Assembly: GCA_015664885.1 (NCBI GenBank) | Contig: DQPL01000052.1 | Span: forward strand, 1 to 40,250 | Length of the DNA stretch: 40,250 nt | Reading direction: 5' to 3' | Source: Gemmatimonadota bacterium | Lineage (GTDB): Bacteria; Gemmatimonadota; Gemmatimonadetes; Longimicrobiales; Gaopeijiaceae | Shown here: positions 16,937-25,336 of the stretch, one piece after another | How positions within the stretch are numbered: position 1 is the first letter of the stretch | Layout of the letters: each line of letters begins with the position of its first letter | Translations under genes and position numbers: made by a program | Notes under the pieces: model-generated | Told to the model about the DNA's origin: nothing | Database searches by the model: none | What the model saw: only the letters and a program-made list of their open reading frames with translations

Positions 16937-19900
16937 ATGACTGACGGAATCAAACGCCGCGACTTCCTCAAGGTACTCGGCGTAACGGGCGCGAGCGCGA
17001 CGCTGACCGGCTGCTCGGAACCCGAGCGGCTCCTCCCTTACGTAGTGGCTCCCGAAGAGATCACACCCGGCGTCGCGACCTGGTATACGACGGTTTGTGG
17101 CGGATGCTCCGCGCAGTGCGGCATGTGGGTGCGTACGCGCGAGGGCCGTGCGGTCAAGGTGGAGGGCAACCCCAACCACCCGGTCTCTCGAGGTGGTCTC
17201 TGCTCCAAGGGCCACGCCACGCTGCAGCATCTCTACAACCCGGACCGCTTCCACGGGCCGATGATCCGCGAGGGTGATCGCCTGCGGCAGGGTACCTGGG
17301 ACGAGGCGGAACAGTTGCTCGCCGCACAAATCACGGCGACTGGCAACGTGATGTTCATCGGCGGCCGCATGGGGCCCTCGATGAGCAATCTGGTCGATGA
17401 GTTCGTCGCGGCGGTGAACGGCACGCGCATCGAGTACGACGCGGTGTCCGACGCTCCGCTGCGAGAGGCGGCCCGCATCACGTACGGTGCGACCGGACTA
17501 CCCAGCTACGACATCGCGAACGCACGGCTGCTACTGTCGTTCGGCAACGACTTCATCGAGACCGGTTCCTCACCGGTGGCCCATAATAAGGGCCTCGCGC
17601 AGATGAGCGCGGTGGACGCCGCGGGCTCCAAGGGGCGCTTCGTGTACCTCGGGCCGCGACTCTCGACCACGGGTCTGAACGCGGACGAGTGGTACCCGAT
17701 CCGACCAGGCTCCGAGGCTGCGGTCGCGCTGGGCATGGCTGCTGTGATCGCGGATGATGCCGGAGCGGCAGGCCCCTACGCCGACGTGCTGCGTGCGTAC
17801 AGCCCGGCCGTGGCGGCCCAGGCCGCCGGGGTCAGCGAGGATTCGATCCGTGAGCTCGCGGAGCGCTTCGCTTCCGAGAGCCCGACGCTCGCCATGGGTC
17901 CGGGCGTGGGTGGCCACCACCGGAACGCGACCGCCGCGAACATCGCGGTCATGATCCTCAATCATGTGGCAGGCAACGTCGGTCGTACCGTGCACTACGA
18001 CGCAGCCGTGAGCGCCGCGGCCGGTGCGTACGCGGACATGGAGTCCGCGGTGAGCGCGATGGCCGCCGGCCAGGTTGGCGTCGCGATCGTGCACGGCGCG
18101 AACCCCGCGTACTCGATGCCTGCTGCGTCCGGTTTCGTGGAGGCCTTCAGTCAAGCAGCCTTCAAAGTCTCCTTCGCCTCGGCGATGGACGAGACCGCCG
18201 CTCTGGCCGACCTGATCCTGCCCGACCGTCATTTCCTCGAGGCGTGGGGCGACTCGATGCCTCGCTCCGACGTCGTGGCGCTGCAGCAGCCGGTCATGCA
18301 ACCGGTTCCGCACTTCGACTCCAAGTCAGCCGGAGACGTGCTGCTCGCTACGTCGGTGCATCTGGGCAACGACTTCGGCGCGACGACGTTCTACGACTTC
18401 ATGCGCAATGGCCACATGGAGATGCACGACGACTCCGTGGGTGACTTCGAGACCTCCTGGCGCCTGGCGTTGCGCACCGGTGCGGTCGAGCACGACATGG
18501 GCACGACCGCCGCGCCGTCGCAGCTGCAGGCACCGGAAGTCGCGCTCTCGTTCGACGCTCCGGCGCTCGATCTCGGTGGGGATCTGACGCTGCTGGTGCA
18601 CCCGTCGCCGAGGTTCGGTGGCGGTGAGTTCTCGAACAGCCCGTGGCTGCAGGAGTTGCCGGATCCGGTCTCGAAGATTACGTGGCATTCGTGGCTGGAA
18701 ATGAACGGAACCACCGCGGAGGAGCGCGGCATCCGTGAGGGTGACATCGTCAGGGTGACGTCCCCGCACGGAGAGGTAGAGGTCCCGGTCTGGATCTATC
18801 CCGGCATCCGTGAAGACGCGGTCGCGCTCGCCATGGGTGGTGGGCACACCAACATGGGCCGGTGGGCCAACGGGAGCGGTGTGAACGCCCTGGCATTGTT
18901 ACCGTCCGAGTCCGAGCAGCCGTCTGGTGCGATGCTCACGCTCGCGACGTCGGTCACGGTGACCCCCACCGGTGAACGCCGGCGCATCGCGACCATCGAA
19001 GGGTCGAGCGATCAACACGACCGTCCGATCGCGCCGGCGGTGGCGCTCGCCGACCTGGGACACGTGGAAGAAGCCGAGCACGACGAGGGCCACGCCGAGT
19101 TTCAGGAGCTGCAGGGTGTCGGTGGGTTCGTGCCCGTGCCTTCCGAGGGTGGCGCGGCTACGGCGTTCCCCCTCGAGGGCTCCAGGCACGGTCCATACGC
19201 GGAGTCGCACGATCTTCCGCGCTGGGCGATGGCAATCGACCTCGACAAGTGTACGGGCTGCAGCGCGTGCGTGACCGCGTGCCAAGCTGAGAACAACGTG
19301 CCGTGGGTCGGTGAGGAACAGGTCATGATGGGCCGCGACATGAACTGGGTGCGCATCGAGCGTTACATCGAGCACATGGATGCGACGCAGGCGGGCGACC
19401 TGGACGTGCGCATGTTGCCCATGATCTGCCAGCACTGCGCCAACGCGCCGTGCGAGCCGGTCTGCCCCGTGTTCGCCACGTACCACACACCCGAAGGCGT
19501 GAACGCGCAGATCTACAACCGTTGCGTGGGAACGCGGTACTGTGCGAACAACTGCCCCTACAAGGTGCGGGTGTTCAACTGGTATCGGTACATGGACGAA
19601 AACGTACCGGAGCCCATGAACTGGCAGTGGAACCCGGACGTCACGATTCGTACCAACGGCATCATGGAGAAGTGCAGCTTCTGCATGCAACGCATTCGGG
19701 ATGTCGAGAACCGCGCGGCGTTGGAGGACGGCCGCGCCATCAACGACGGCGAGATCGTACCGGCGTGTGAGCAGAGTTGCCCCGCGGAGGCGATCGTCTT
19801 CGGCAATATCCGTGACGAGAACTCGCGCGTGTCGCAGGTGGTTTCGAGCGAGCGCACGTATCGGGTTCTCGACGAACTCCTCAATACGCAGCCAGCGGTA

Positions 19901-19954
19901 CACTATCTGAGGAAGGTGACGTTCCACGAGATCGCGTCGGGAGGGCACGACTAG
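16937..19954 (+). CDS. actB: alternative complex III subunit B, molybdopterin-oxidoreductase-like plus four-cluster ferredoxin domain
   Basis: A 1005-residue fusion of a molybdoenzyme-like domain (about residues 1-740) and a ferredoxin domain (about 760-1005). The start carries a twin-arginine motif KRRDFLK and a lipobox-like TLTGC at Cys26, so it should be exported by Tat; tatA lies at 37028. The ferredoxin part has 15 cluster cysteines. The third group reads RCVGTRYCANNC, with Thr where a fourth Cys would stand, predicting one [3Fe-4S] and three [4Fe-4S] clusters, the known ActB set. Unusually, the N-terminal domain keeps Cys54, Cys57, Cys61 and Cys89 in the arrangement of a further [4Fe-4S] site. 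Fifteen bases separate it from actA. Confidence 0.93.
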   Translation: MTDGIKRRDFLKVLGVTGASATLTGCSEPERLLPYVVAPEEITPGVATWYTTVCGGCSAQCGMWVRTREGRAVKVEGNPNHPVSRGGLCSKGHATLQHLYNPDRFHGPMIREGDRLRQGTWDEAEQLLAAQITATGNVMFIGGRMGPSMSNLVDEFVAAVNGTRIEYDAVSDAPLREAARITYGATGLPSYDIANARLLLSFGNDFIETGSSPVAHNKGLAQMSAVDAAGSKGRFVYLGPRLSTTGLNADEWYPIRPGSEAAVALGMAAVIADDAGAAGPYADVLRAYSPAVAAQAAGVSEDSIRELAERFASESPTLAMGPGVGGHHRNATAANIAVMILNHVAGNVGRTVHYDAAVSAAAGAYADMESAVSAMAAGQVGVAIVHGANPAYSMPAASGFVEAFSQAAFKVSFASAMDETAALADLILPDRHFLEAWGDSMPRSDVVALQQPVMQPVPHFDSKSAGDVLLATSVHLGNDFGATTFYDFMRNGHMEMHDDSVGDFETSWRLALRTGAVEHDMGTTAAPSQLQAPEVALSFDAPALDLGGDLTLLVHPSPRFGGGEFSNSPWLQELPDPVSKITWHSWLEMNGTTAEERGIREGDIVRVTSPHGEVEVPVWIYPGIREDAVALAMGGGHTNMGRWANGSGVNALALLPSESEQPSGAMLTLATSVTVTPTGERRRIATIEGSSDQHDRPIAPAVALADLGHVEEAEHDEGHAEFQELQGVGGFVPVPSEGGAATAFPLEGSRHGPYAESHDLPRWAMAIDLDKCTGCSACVTACQAENNVPWVGEEQVMMGRDMNWVRIERYIEHMDATQAGDLDVRMLPMICQHCANAPCEPVCPVFATYHTPEGVNAQIYNRCVGTRYCANNCPYKVRVFNWYRYMDENVPEPMNWQWNPDVTIRTNGIMEKCSFCMQRIRDVENRAALEDGRAINDGEIVPACEQSCPAEAIVFGNIRDENSRVSQVVSSERTYRVLDELLNTQPAVHYLRKVTFHEIASGGHD

Positions 19955-21330
19955 TGTCCAACGCGACCAAGGATCCGATCGTGCGGGGAGCGCTGGCCCA
20001 CCCCGACGTCACCAGGCTCGACGACGTAAACCGCGACGTCCTGAAAGTGCTTGCCACGCCAGGAAAGGGTTGGTGGGCACTGTTCTCGCTGGCGTCGCTG
20101 GGACTCGTCGTCTTCTTCACGTCCTGGGGCTGGCAGCTCTATCGAGGCATCGGAGTCACTGGCCTGAACGCGCCCGTAGGGTGGGGCGTCTACATCACGA
20201 CGTTCGTCTTCTGGGTCGGTATCGCGCACTCGGGCACGCTGATCTCGGCGATTTTGTTCCTGTTCCGGGCACCGTGGCGGCAGGCGATCTATCGGGCCGC
20301 CGAGGCCATGACGGTCTTCGCAGTGATGACCGCGGGGCTCTTCCCGCTCATCCACGTCGGCCGCCTCTGGCACGCCTACTGGCTGATCCCGTATCCGAAC
20401 TCCCGATTCCTGTGGCCAAACTTCAAGTCGCCGCTGGTGTGGGATGTGTTCGCGATCACGACGTATTTCACGGTGTCCGCGACGTTCTTCTACCTAGGCA
20501 CGATCCCGGACATCGCGGCTGCGAGAGACCGGGCCACGGGGCTGAGAAAGAAGCTCTACCAGGTGATCTCGATGGGCTGGCGCGGCACCGACCAGCAATG
20601 GCACCACTTCGGCAAGGCGTACATCTTCCTCGCCGCGCTTGCCACACCGCTGGTGCTCTCGGTTCACTCGGTCGTTTCGTGGGACTTCGCGGTGTCGATC
20701 GTACCGGGCTGGCACACGACGATCTTCGCGCCTTACTTCGTCGCTGGAGCCATTTACTCCGGCGTGGCGATGGTGATCACGCTGGTGGTGCCGATCCGGA
20801 AGGTCTTCGGGCTCGAGGCCTACCTCACCACGAAGCACTTCGACGCCATGGCCAAGCTCTGCCTGCTGACGTCGATGATCGTGGGGTACGCTTATATGTC
20901 CGAGTTCTTCATGGCCTGGTACAGCGGTGAGGAAATCGAGCGCACCGCCTTCTGGAACCGACTCTTCGGCACCTATTGGTGGGCGACCTGGATCATGCTC
21001 ACCTGCAACATGTTCGTGCCGATCATGCTGTGGTTCAAACGCGTGCGGTACTCGATTCCCGCGCTGTTCGTGATCTCGATTTTCGTGAACATCGGCATGT
21101 GGTTCGAGCGATACGTCATCGTGGTCACGTCGCTTCACCACGAGTACGAGCCGTTCGCCTGGGGCATCTACCGTCCCTCGCTCACAGAGATGGGGATCCT
21201 GCTCGGTAGTTTCTGTTGGTTCAGCTTCTGGTTTCTGCTCTTCACCAGGCTCCTGCCGCCCATCGCGATCCAAGAGCTCAAGGAAGTGCTGCCGCCGCCG
21301 ATGCGTAAGCAGAAGGAGGCCCACTCATGA
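19954..21330 (+). CDS. actC: alternative complex III subunit C, NrfD-like quinol-binding membrane protein
   Basis: A 458-residue polytopic protein with about ten membrane helices, of the NrfD/PsrC family. As ActC it forms the quinol oxidation site in the membrane beneath the iron-sulfur arm of ActB. The family pattern of His, Asp and Glu residues in the helices is visible, for example GVYITTFVFWVGIAHSGTLISAIL in the second and third helices. It begins with GTG sharing one base with the actB stop (TAGTG), and its stop overlaps the actD start as ATGA. Family and position in the operon make the assignment firm. Confidence 0.93.
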   Translation: MSNATKDPIVRGALAHPDVTRLDDVNRDVLKVLATPGKGWWALFSLASLGLVVFFTSWGWQLYRGIGVTGLNAPVGWGVYITTFVFWVGIAHSGTLISAILFLFRAPWRQAIYRAAEAMTVFAVMTAGLFPLIHVGRLWHAYWLIPYPNSRFLWPNFKSPLVWDVFAITTYFTVSATFFYLGTIPDIAAARDRATGLRKKLYQVISMGWRGTDQQWHHFGKAYIFLAALATPLVLSVHSVVSWDFAVSIVPGWHTTIFAPYFVAGAIYSGVAMVITLVVPIRKVFGLEAYLTTKHFDAMAKLCLLTSMIVGYAYMSEFFMAWYSGEEIERTAFWNRLFGTYWWATWIMLTCNMFVPIMLWFKRVRYSIPALFVISIFVNIGMWFERYVIVVTSLHHEYEPFAWGIYRPSLTEMGILLGSFCWFSFWFLLFTRLLPPIAIQELKEVLPPPMRKQKEAHS

Positions 21331-21851
21331 GTCAAAGTGGAGGGCTTCTCGCTTCGTACGAGTACCTCGACTCGACGGTCGACGCGATCGAGCAGCTCAA
21401 GAAGGCCGGCTTCAAAGGGGTGAAGGCGTATTCACCCTACCCCGATCATCACATTGAGCATGCGCTCGGCTACGACCAGAGCCCGGTTCGGGTATGGACG
21501 CTCGTGGGGGGGCTCACGGGTACAGCGACAGGGTTCGCGTTCACCACCTGGACGTCGGTGGACTGGCCCCTGGTGGTTGGCGGCAAACCCATCGTCTCGA
21601 TTCCGGCCTACATCATCATCGCGTTCGAGTTGACCATTCTCTTCGGCGCTCTTGCGACCTTGATCGGCCTGTTCATTCTCAGTCGCCTGCCCGACCTGCG
21701 ACCAGCCGTGGTCTACGATCCCGAGTTCACGGCCGGGCGCTATGGCGTGTACGTGCAGGCCGAGGGCGGTCGCCTCGACGAAGCGAGAAATATCCTGAAC
21801 GGGCAGGAGCCTATCGAGCTCCGTGAGGGAGAAGGAGGGGCCAATGTTTAG
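21327..21851 (+). CDS. actD: alternative complex III subunit D (DUF3341)
   Basis: A 174-residue DUF3341 protein. An N-terminal soluble ferredoxin-like part (residues 1-55; LLASYEYLDSTVDAIEQLKKAGFKGVKAYSPYPDHHIEHAL) is followed by two membrane helices at about 58-80 and 92-122, and a short cytoplasmic tail. ActD is a structural membrane subunit without cofactors. It overlaps actC by four bases, and its last codons overlap the actE start. The spacing of these overlaps shows that actC-D-E-F are translated as a coupled unit. Confidence 0.92.
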   Translation: MSQSGGLLASYEYLDSTVDAIEQLKKAGFKGVKAYSPYPDHHIEHALGYDQSPVRVWTLVGGLTGTATGFAFTTWTSVDWPLVVGGKPIVSIPAYIIIAFELTILFGALATLIGLFILSRLPDLRPAVVYDPEFTAGRYGVYVQAEGGRLDEARNILNGQEPIELREGEGGANV

Positions 21852-22479
21852 GTTCCGGTTCGCTCGCCCGCTCGTTGCGGCGCTCGCGCTCATCACGCTG
21901 GGAGGCTGTAAGCCACTCGATGATGTCGCGGTCCTGGTCTTCGGGCGCAGCATGCGGAATCAGCGCTCGTTCGATCCGTACGAGAACCCGCGAGGAGCGC
22001 CCGAGAACTCGGTGGCATTCGCGTCGGGCAACTACCCAGCCGCGCCAGGCGAGGTCAACCTCGGCCAGCCGGAAGGCGTTGACGTGCCGCGGTTCACTCA
22101 ACTCGATCTGGGTACGCCCGGCGTAGGCAACGAGGTGATTCAGGGGCTCGTGAACCCGATGGATCCCAATGACGCGGTGTCGATGGCGCGTGGTGAAGAG
22201 ATCTACATGCGGTTCTGCGTGGTATGCCACGGCCCCGATGGGGTCGGCGCCAACGCCTACATCGCGGATAAGCATCCATTGCTTCCGGCCTACAACGTTT
22301 CCGGGGAGACCGTTGCTGCGTATAGCGACCAGTACCTCTACGCGATAATGCGTGTCGGGCGCGGGCTCATGCCCGAGTACGGCAGCCGCATCACGCATTT
22401 CGACCGCTGGAGTGTCGTGAACTACGTCAGGCAGCTGCAACGACAGGCGGGTAACACGCCTGCCGGGGGTGACGAGTAG
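21844..22479 (+). CDS. actE: alternative complex III subunit E, lipid-anchored monohaem cytochrome c
   Basis: A 211-residue lipoprotein cytochrome. The signal ends in a lipobox TLGGC with Cys22, so it is probably anchored in the outer face of the inner membrane. A single haem site CVVCH is at residues 125-129 in the family context RGEEIYMRFCVVCHGPDGVG, and Met in GRGLMPEYG is the likely axial ligand. ActE is the second cytochrome subunit of the complex beside pentahaem ActA. The start is the ATG at 21844, inside the 3' end of actD; the frame is open seven codons further, but the signal peptide fits this start. Confidence 0.92.
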   Translation: MFRFRFARPLVAALALITLGGCKPLDDVAVLVFGRSMRNQRSFDPYENPRGAPENSVAFASGNYPAAPGEVNLGQPEGVDVPRFTQLDLGTPGVGNEVIQGLVNPMDPNDAVSMARGEEIYMRFCVVCHGPDGVGANAYIADKHPLLPAYNVSGETVAAYSDQYLYAIMRVGRGLMPEYGSRITHFDRWSVVNYVRQLQRQAGNTPAGGDE

Positions 22480-23781
22480 ATGGCCAACATCGACATCCCC
22501 TCCGAAGTCCCGGTTCGTTACCTGCCGCGTTCGAGGAATGCTTCGACATTGATCGGGGCCCTCTTCTTCGTCGGTCTCGCGGCGTTCGTGATTCGGCTCA
22601 GGCAGGACCCCGACTCTGCGTGGATCAGCTACGTCTCGAACTGGCTGTATTTCACGAGCATTTCGATCGGAGGCGTGCTTTTCGCTTTTGTGACGTGGAT
22701 CACCAAGGCCAAGTGGAACTGGTCGATGCGCCGCGTCAGCCAGTCGTTCGCGGCGTTCCTGCCGATTTCGTTCGTATTGCTGCTGCCGATGCTGCTCTTT
22801 CTCCGGGAGGACTACTTCCCGTGGATCGAGATGATGGCGACCGATGCGATCGTCCAAGAGAAGGCGGCTTACCTGAATATACCGTTCCTGGTGGCCCGGA
22901 ATCTCGTGGCCGTACTTCTGCTCTTCGGCATGGCGCTGTACTTCGTGTACCACGCCGTGCGCCCGGACATGGGGCTCACGAGGGGCGCCGACGGGGGTGA
23001 CCCAGCACGGGAGGCGTGGCGCGAGCGCCTCACCCAGGGCTGGATGGGTCAGGAGCAGGAGGAGGTCAACAGCTACAAGCGCATGACCACGATCGCTCCG
23101 GCGTTCGTCATCGTATACGCGCTCGTCATGAGCATCATCGTGTACGACTGGGTGATGACGCTCGAACCGCACTGGTACAGCACGATGATCGGTCCGTGGT
23201 TCTTCATGGGCGCGTTCTGGGGCGGAATCGCGTCCACCGCGCTGTGGAGCCTGTACCTGCGCACGCAGGACAAGGAATTCAAGAACCACATTGGGCTGCA
23301 GCAGAGGCACGACATCGGCAAGCTGGCCTTCGCCTTTAGCGTGTTCTGGACCTACCTGTTCTTCGGTCAGTACCTCGTGATCTGGTACGGCAAGCTACCG
23401 TGGGAGCAGGCGTGGATGGTGCGTCGCTCGGACCCAGAGTCTTGGGGGCCCTACTCGCTGCTCGTGATCGTGATGTGCTTCGTGATCCCGTTCGCAGGGC
23501 TGCTGGGGCGGAAGCCCAAGATGAAGCCGAAGTTGTTGGCCTTCTTCACTTCGGTGATCGTGATCGGACTCTGGTTGGAACGCTACGGCATGATGGCTCC
23601 TTCGCTGTGGCACGAGGGTGATCCGATCTTCACGATCTGGCAGCCGCTGATTGGGTGCATGTTCCTGGGGCTGTACTTGGGGGCCGTGCGGTGGTTCTTG
23701 ACCACGTTCCCGGCGATGCAGATTTGGCAGCCCATGGGGGATCCGGAGACTATTGAGGTTGAGTTAGCGGCTGCGGAGTAA
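22480..23781 (+). CDS. actF: alternative complex III subunit F, NrfD-like membrane protein
   Basis: A 433-residue integral membrane protein with about ten helices, the second NrfD-like subunit of the complex and structurally related to ActC. It begins on the base after the actE stop. Helix-rich blocks such as APAFVIVYALVMSIIVYDWVMTLEPHW and FAFSVFWTYLFFGQYLVIWYGKLP are diagnostic for ActF. The operon ends here: in many bacteria an oxidase (cox) cluster follows, but here the next coding sequence is a broken recombinase 374 bases away. Electrons from the complex therefore go to an oxidase encoded elsewhere. Confidence 0.92.
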   Translation: MANIDIPSEVPVRYLPRSRNASTLIGALFFVGLAAFVIRLRQDPDSAWISYVSNWLYFTSISIGGVLFAFVTWITKAKWNWSMRRVSQSFAAFLPISFVLLLPMLLFLREDYFPWIEMMATDAIVQEKAAYLNIPFLVARNLVAVLLLFGMALYFVYHAVRPDMGLTRGADGGDPAREAWRERLTQGWMGQEQEEVNSYKRMTTIAPAFVIVYALVMSIIVYDWVMTLEPHWYSTMIGPWFFMGAFWGGIASTALWSLYLRTQDKEFKNHIGLQQRHDIGKLAFAFSVFWTYLFFGQYLVIWYGKLPWEQAWMVRRSDPESWGPYSLLVIVMCFVIPFAGLLGRKPKMKPKLLAFFTSVIVIGLWLERYGMMAPSLWHEGDPIFTIWQPLIGCMFLGLYLGAVRWFLTTFPAMQIWQPMGDPETIEVELAAAE

Positions 23782-24154
23782 AGGGACCGCCGGGCAGGGG
23801 GGACCGCCGCGCGGGCTCTACTCGCCGCGCTCCGGCTGAAGCGGGTTGTTCCGGGGGTGCTGGCGGTGGGCGCTTGGGTCTGGGTTCCCGGGGGGCTGAG
23901 GCTCCTGCGCGGGAATCCGCTCGCTGCGCTCGCCCGGAGGCCGGCTTCGCCGGACTCCGTTTCCCGTCTTCGTCGCCTGTTCGCGGGTTATGCCTGCGCG
24001 CTCTGAGCAGAACCCACACGTCGGTCCCGGTACCAGGTTTCCTTGTTTGAGGGACTTGGCGGGTAGGTGTTTCCCTACCAATTGGCTCACGATCGGGGCT
24101 GGTGGCTGATCTGGGTATTCGCGGGCCCCCGGGGGGTGGCTAGCGTGGGGTACG
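23782..24154. other. intergenic region between actF and the recombinase
   Basis: 373 bases with no credible gene. It contains the strong nested hairpin at 23910-23966 (listed separately), a six-base inverted repeat GGTAGG/CCTACC at 24062-24079, and a run of G and C around 24120-24140. It lies just upstream of the tyrosine recombinase and is compositionally similar to the repeat-rich DNA on the other side of that gene. Confidence 0.5.
23910..23966 (+). terminator. nested inverted repeat, possible act-operon terminator
   Basis: The inner hairpin pairs CGGAG-g-CCGGC with GCCGG-a-CTCCG around a TTC loop (23935-23959), ten base pairs with one G/A mismatch, followed by TTT. An outer pair CGGGAA (23910-23915) and TTCCCG (23961-23966) encloses it. 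The inner stem plus T-rich end could terminate the act operon 150 bases after actF. The outer arms make it look more like a structured repeat of the kind seen after the recombinase. Confidence 0.45.
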
Positions 24155-25035
24155 ATGCATGCGAAGACCCGAGCGACGCTGCCTGACTGGTTGTGGGAGC
24201 TGTTGCAGCGGCTGGACGACGAGCTGGTGCTGCGTGGATGCGTGCGACAGACACGGTCGCCTTACTCTGCCCACGTGAGACGGTTCTATGCCGGGAGACC
24301 GCGTACGGATCCTGTGGCCAAGGACGGGGAGGTCCGCTCCTGGATGCTGGATATGCTCCGGTCGGGATTGTCGCACAGCTATGCCAACCAGGCGCTGAGT
24401 GCCCTCGGGTTCCTGCACAGGCATGTCCTGAATGCGCCCGCCCCGGTGGCCGACATCCCGCGGCCAAAACGCGAGAAACGACTGCCCAAGATTCTCAGCG
24501 AGCCCGAGGTGCGTCGGTTTCTGGATGAGCTCGGATCTCCGAAGCACCGGGCGATCGCGTTCATTCTGTACTCCGCGGGGCTGCGGGTCGGTGAAGCCGC
24601 ACGGCTGCAGGTGGAGGACGTCGATTCTCAGCGAGGACAGATCCATGTGCGACAGGGGAAGGGGGGCAAAGACCGTTATGCCATCCTGTCGTCCGTGGTA
24701 CTCGCGGTCTTGAGGGAGTACGCCGCGTGGATCGACCCGTGCATTGGCTCTTCCCTGGCGGCCACAGACCGGACCGACACATCACCACCAGAAGCATCCA
24801 AAGGCAGGTTTCGCGGGCCGGGAAGAGAGCCGGCATTCAGAAGCGGGTCACACCGCAAATGTTGCGACACAGCTTTGCGACCCACCTCCTGGAGGGTGGA
24901 ACGGACCTGAAGAGCATCCAGGAACTACTTGGACACGAGAAGATCCCCACGACCGTCATCTACACCCACATGGCCCAGCGTAATCTCCGGAAGGTCAAGA
25001 GTCCGATCGACCGGCTCTTTGAGGACAAGAAGTAG
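24155..25035 (+). pseudogene. tyrosine recombinase (XerC/D-like integrase), frameshifted
   Basis: The N-terminal part (24155 to about 24728) has a SAM-like core-binding domain, then [13 protein letters not shown] with the first catalytic Arg and QGKGGKDRY with the catalytic Lys. The C-terminal part continues in another frame from about 24727: [31 protein letters not shown] (His, Arg), [10 protein letters not shown] (His) and VIYTHM (nucleophile Tyr). Joined, they make a normal protein of about 293 residues with every catalytic residue. The switch near 24722-24735 behaves like the loss of one base. It lacks the extra IntI domain, so it is not a classical integron integrase. It ends in KVKSPIDRL, typical of a recombinase family widespread in environmental bacteria. 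Either inactivated or a sequencing error. Confidence 0.85.
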
Positions 25036-25037
25036 GG

Positions 25038-25118
25038 GTCGTGGCACGATACCACGACAACAATCCCCATTCGCGACAGAGTTCGTGATAGCCCCTCTTT
25101 CGCGAAACGTCGCGATTG
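25038..25118. repeat. palindrome-rich hairpin block after the recombinase
   Basis: A perfect inverted repeat GTCGTGG-n7-CCACGAC (25038-25058) starts just after the recombinase stop. It is followed by a hairpin at 25070-25106, in which TTCGCGA-c-AGAG pairs with CTCT-t-TCGCGAA (11 pairs, one mismatch, 13-base loop). CCAC and AATC upstream can also pair with GATTGTGG at 25111-25118, giving an outer stem with a bulge. The hairpin could be the recombinase gene's terminator, but there is no T-tract; it resembles the outer-stem, bulge, TCGCGA-stem plan of the two elements further on. Confidence 0.55.
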
Positions 25119-25187
25119 TGGCCGGCCGGCCCGATCGGCGATAGGGTTCGTGAAGTTGTCCGTTGGGCGACATTTGTGATAGCGGCC

Positions 25188-25256
25188 GTGCAGCAGAATC
25201 GCGAGGCGTTAGATAGCGCCGCTATTTTCGCGGCCCGAACAGGCCCCTTCTGCTGC
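25188..25256. repeat. structured repeat element, copy 1
   Basis: The 5' arm has GTGCAGCAGAATCGCGAG then GCGTTAG (25188-25212), repeated with 23 of 25 bases at 26414-26438. GCAGCAGAA (25190-25198) is a perfect inverted repeat of TTCTGCTGC (25248-25256). Inside, CGCGA pairs with TCGCG of the 3' arm and TAGC with GCTA. The 3' arm carries an extra GGCC-n6-GGCC hairpin. Copy 2 keeps the outer stem by a compensatory change. The element lies at the left edge of the methyltransferase cassette. Confidence 0.75.
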
Positions 25257-25336
25257 CGGCCTTTGATCTGCGTCGGGGCTTACTCGCCTGACAGGCTTCC
25301 GCCGACTCGCTGCGGTGTGGTCGCGGACATCGCGGG

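Noticed and set aside
21811-23310. Minus-strand frame of 499 codons opposite actE and actF
   Set aside because: It is a shadow of two well-conserved membrane and cytochrome genes; its His/Arg/Asp-rich content mirrors their codons.
24661-24666. Programmed frameshift at a six-G run in the recombinase
   Set aside because: The conserved residues on both sides of the run read correctly in the first frame; the shift occurs about 60 bases later, where no slippery heptamer is seen.
24155-25035. Classical integron integrase IntI
   Set aside because: The IntI-specific extra segment before the second catalytic box is absent; the C-terminus is that of XerC/D-like recombinases.
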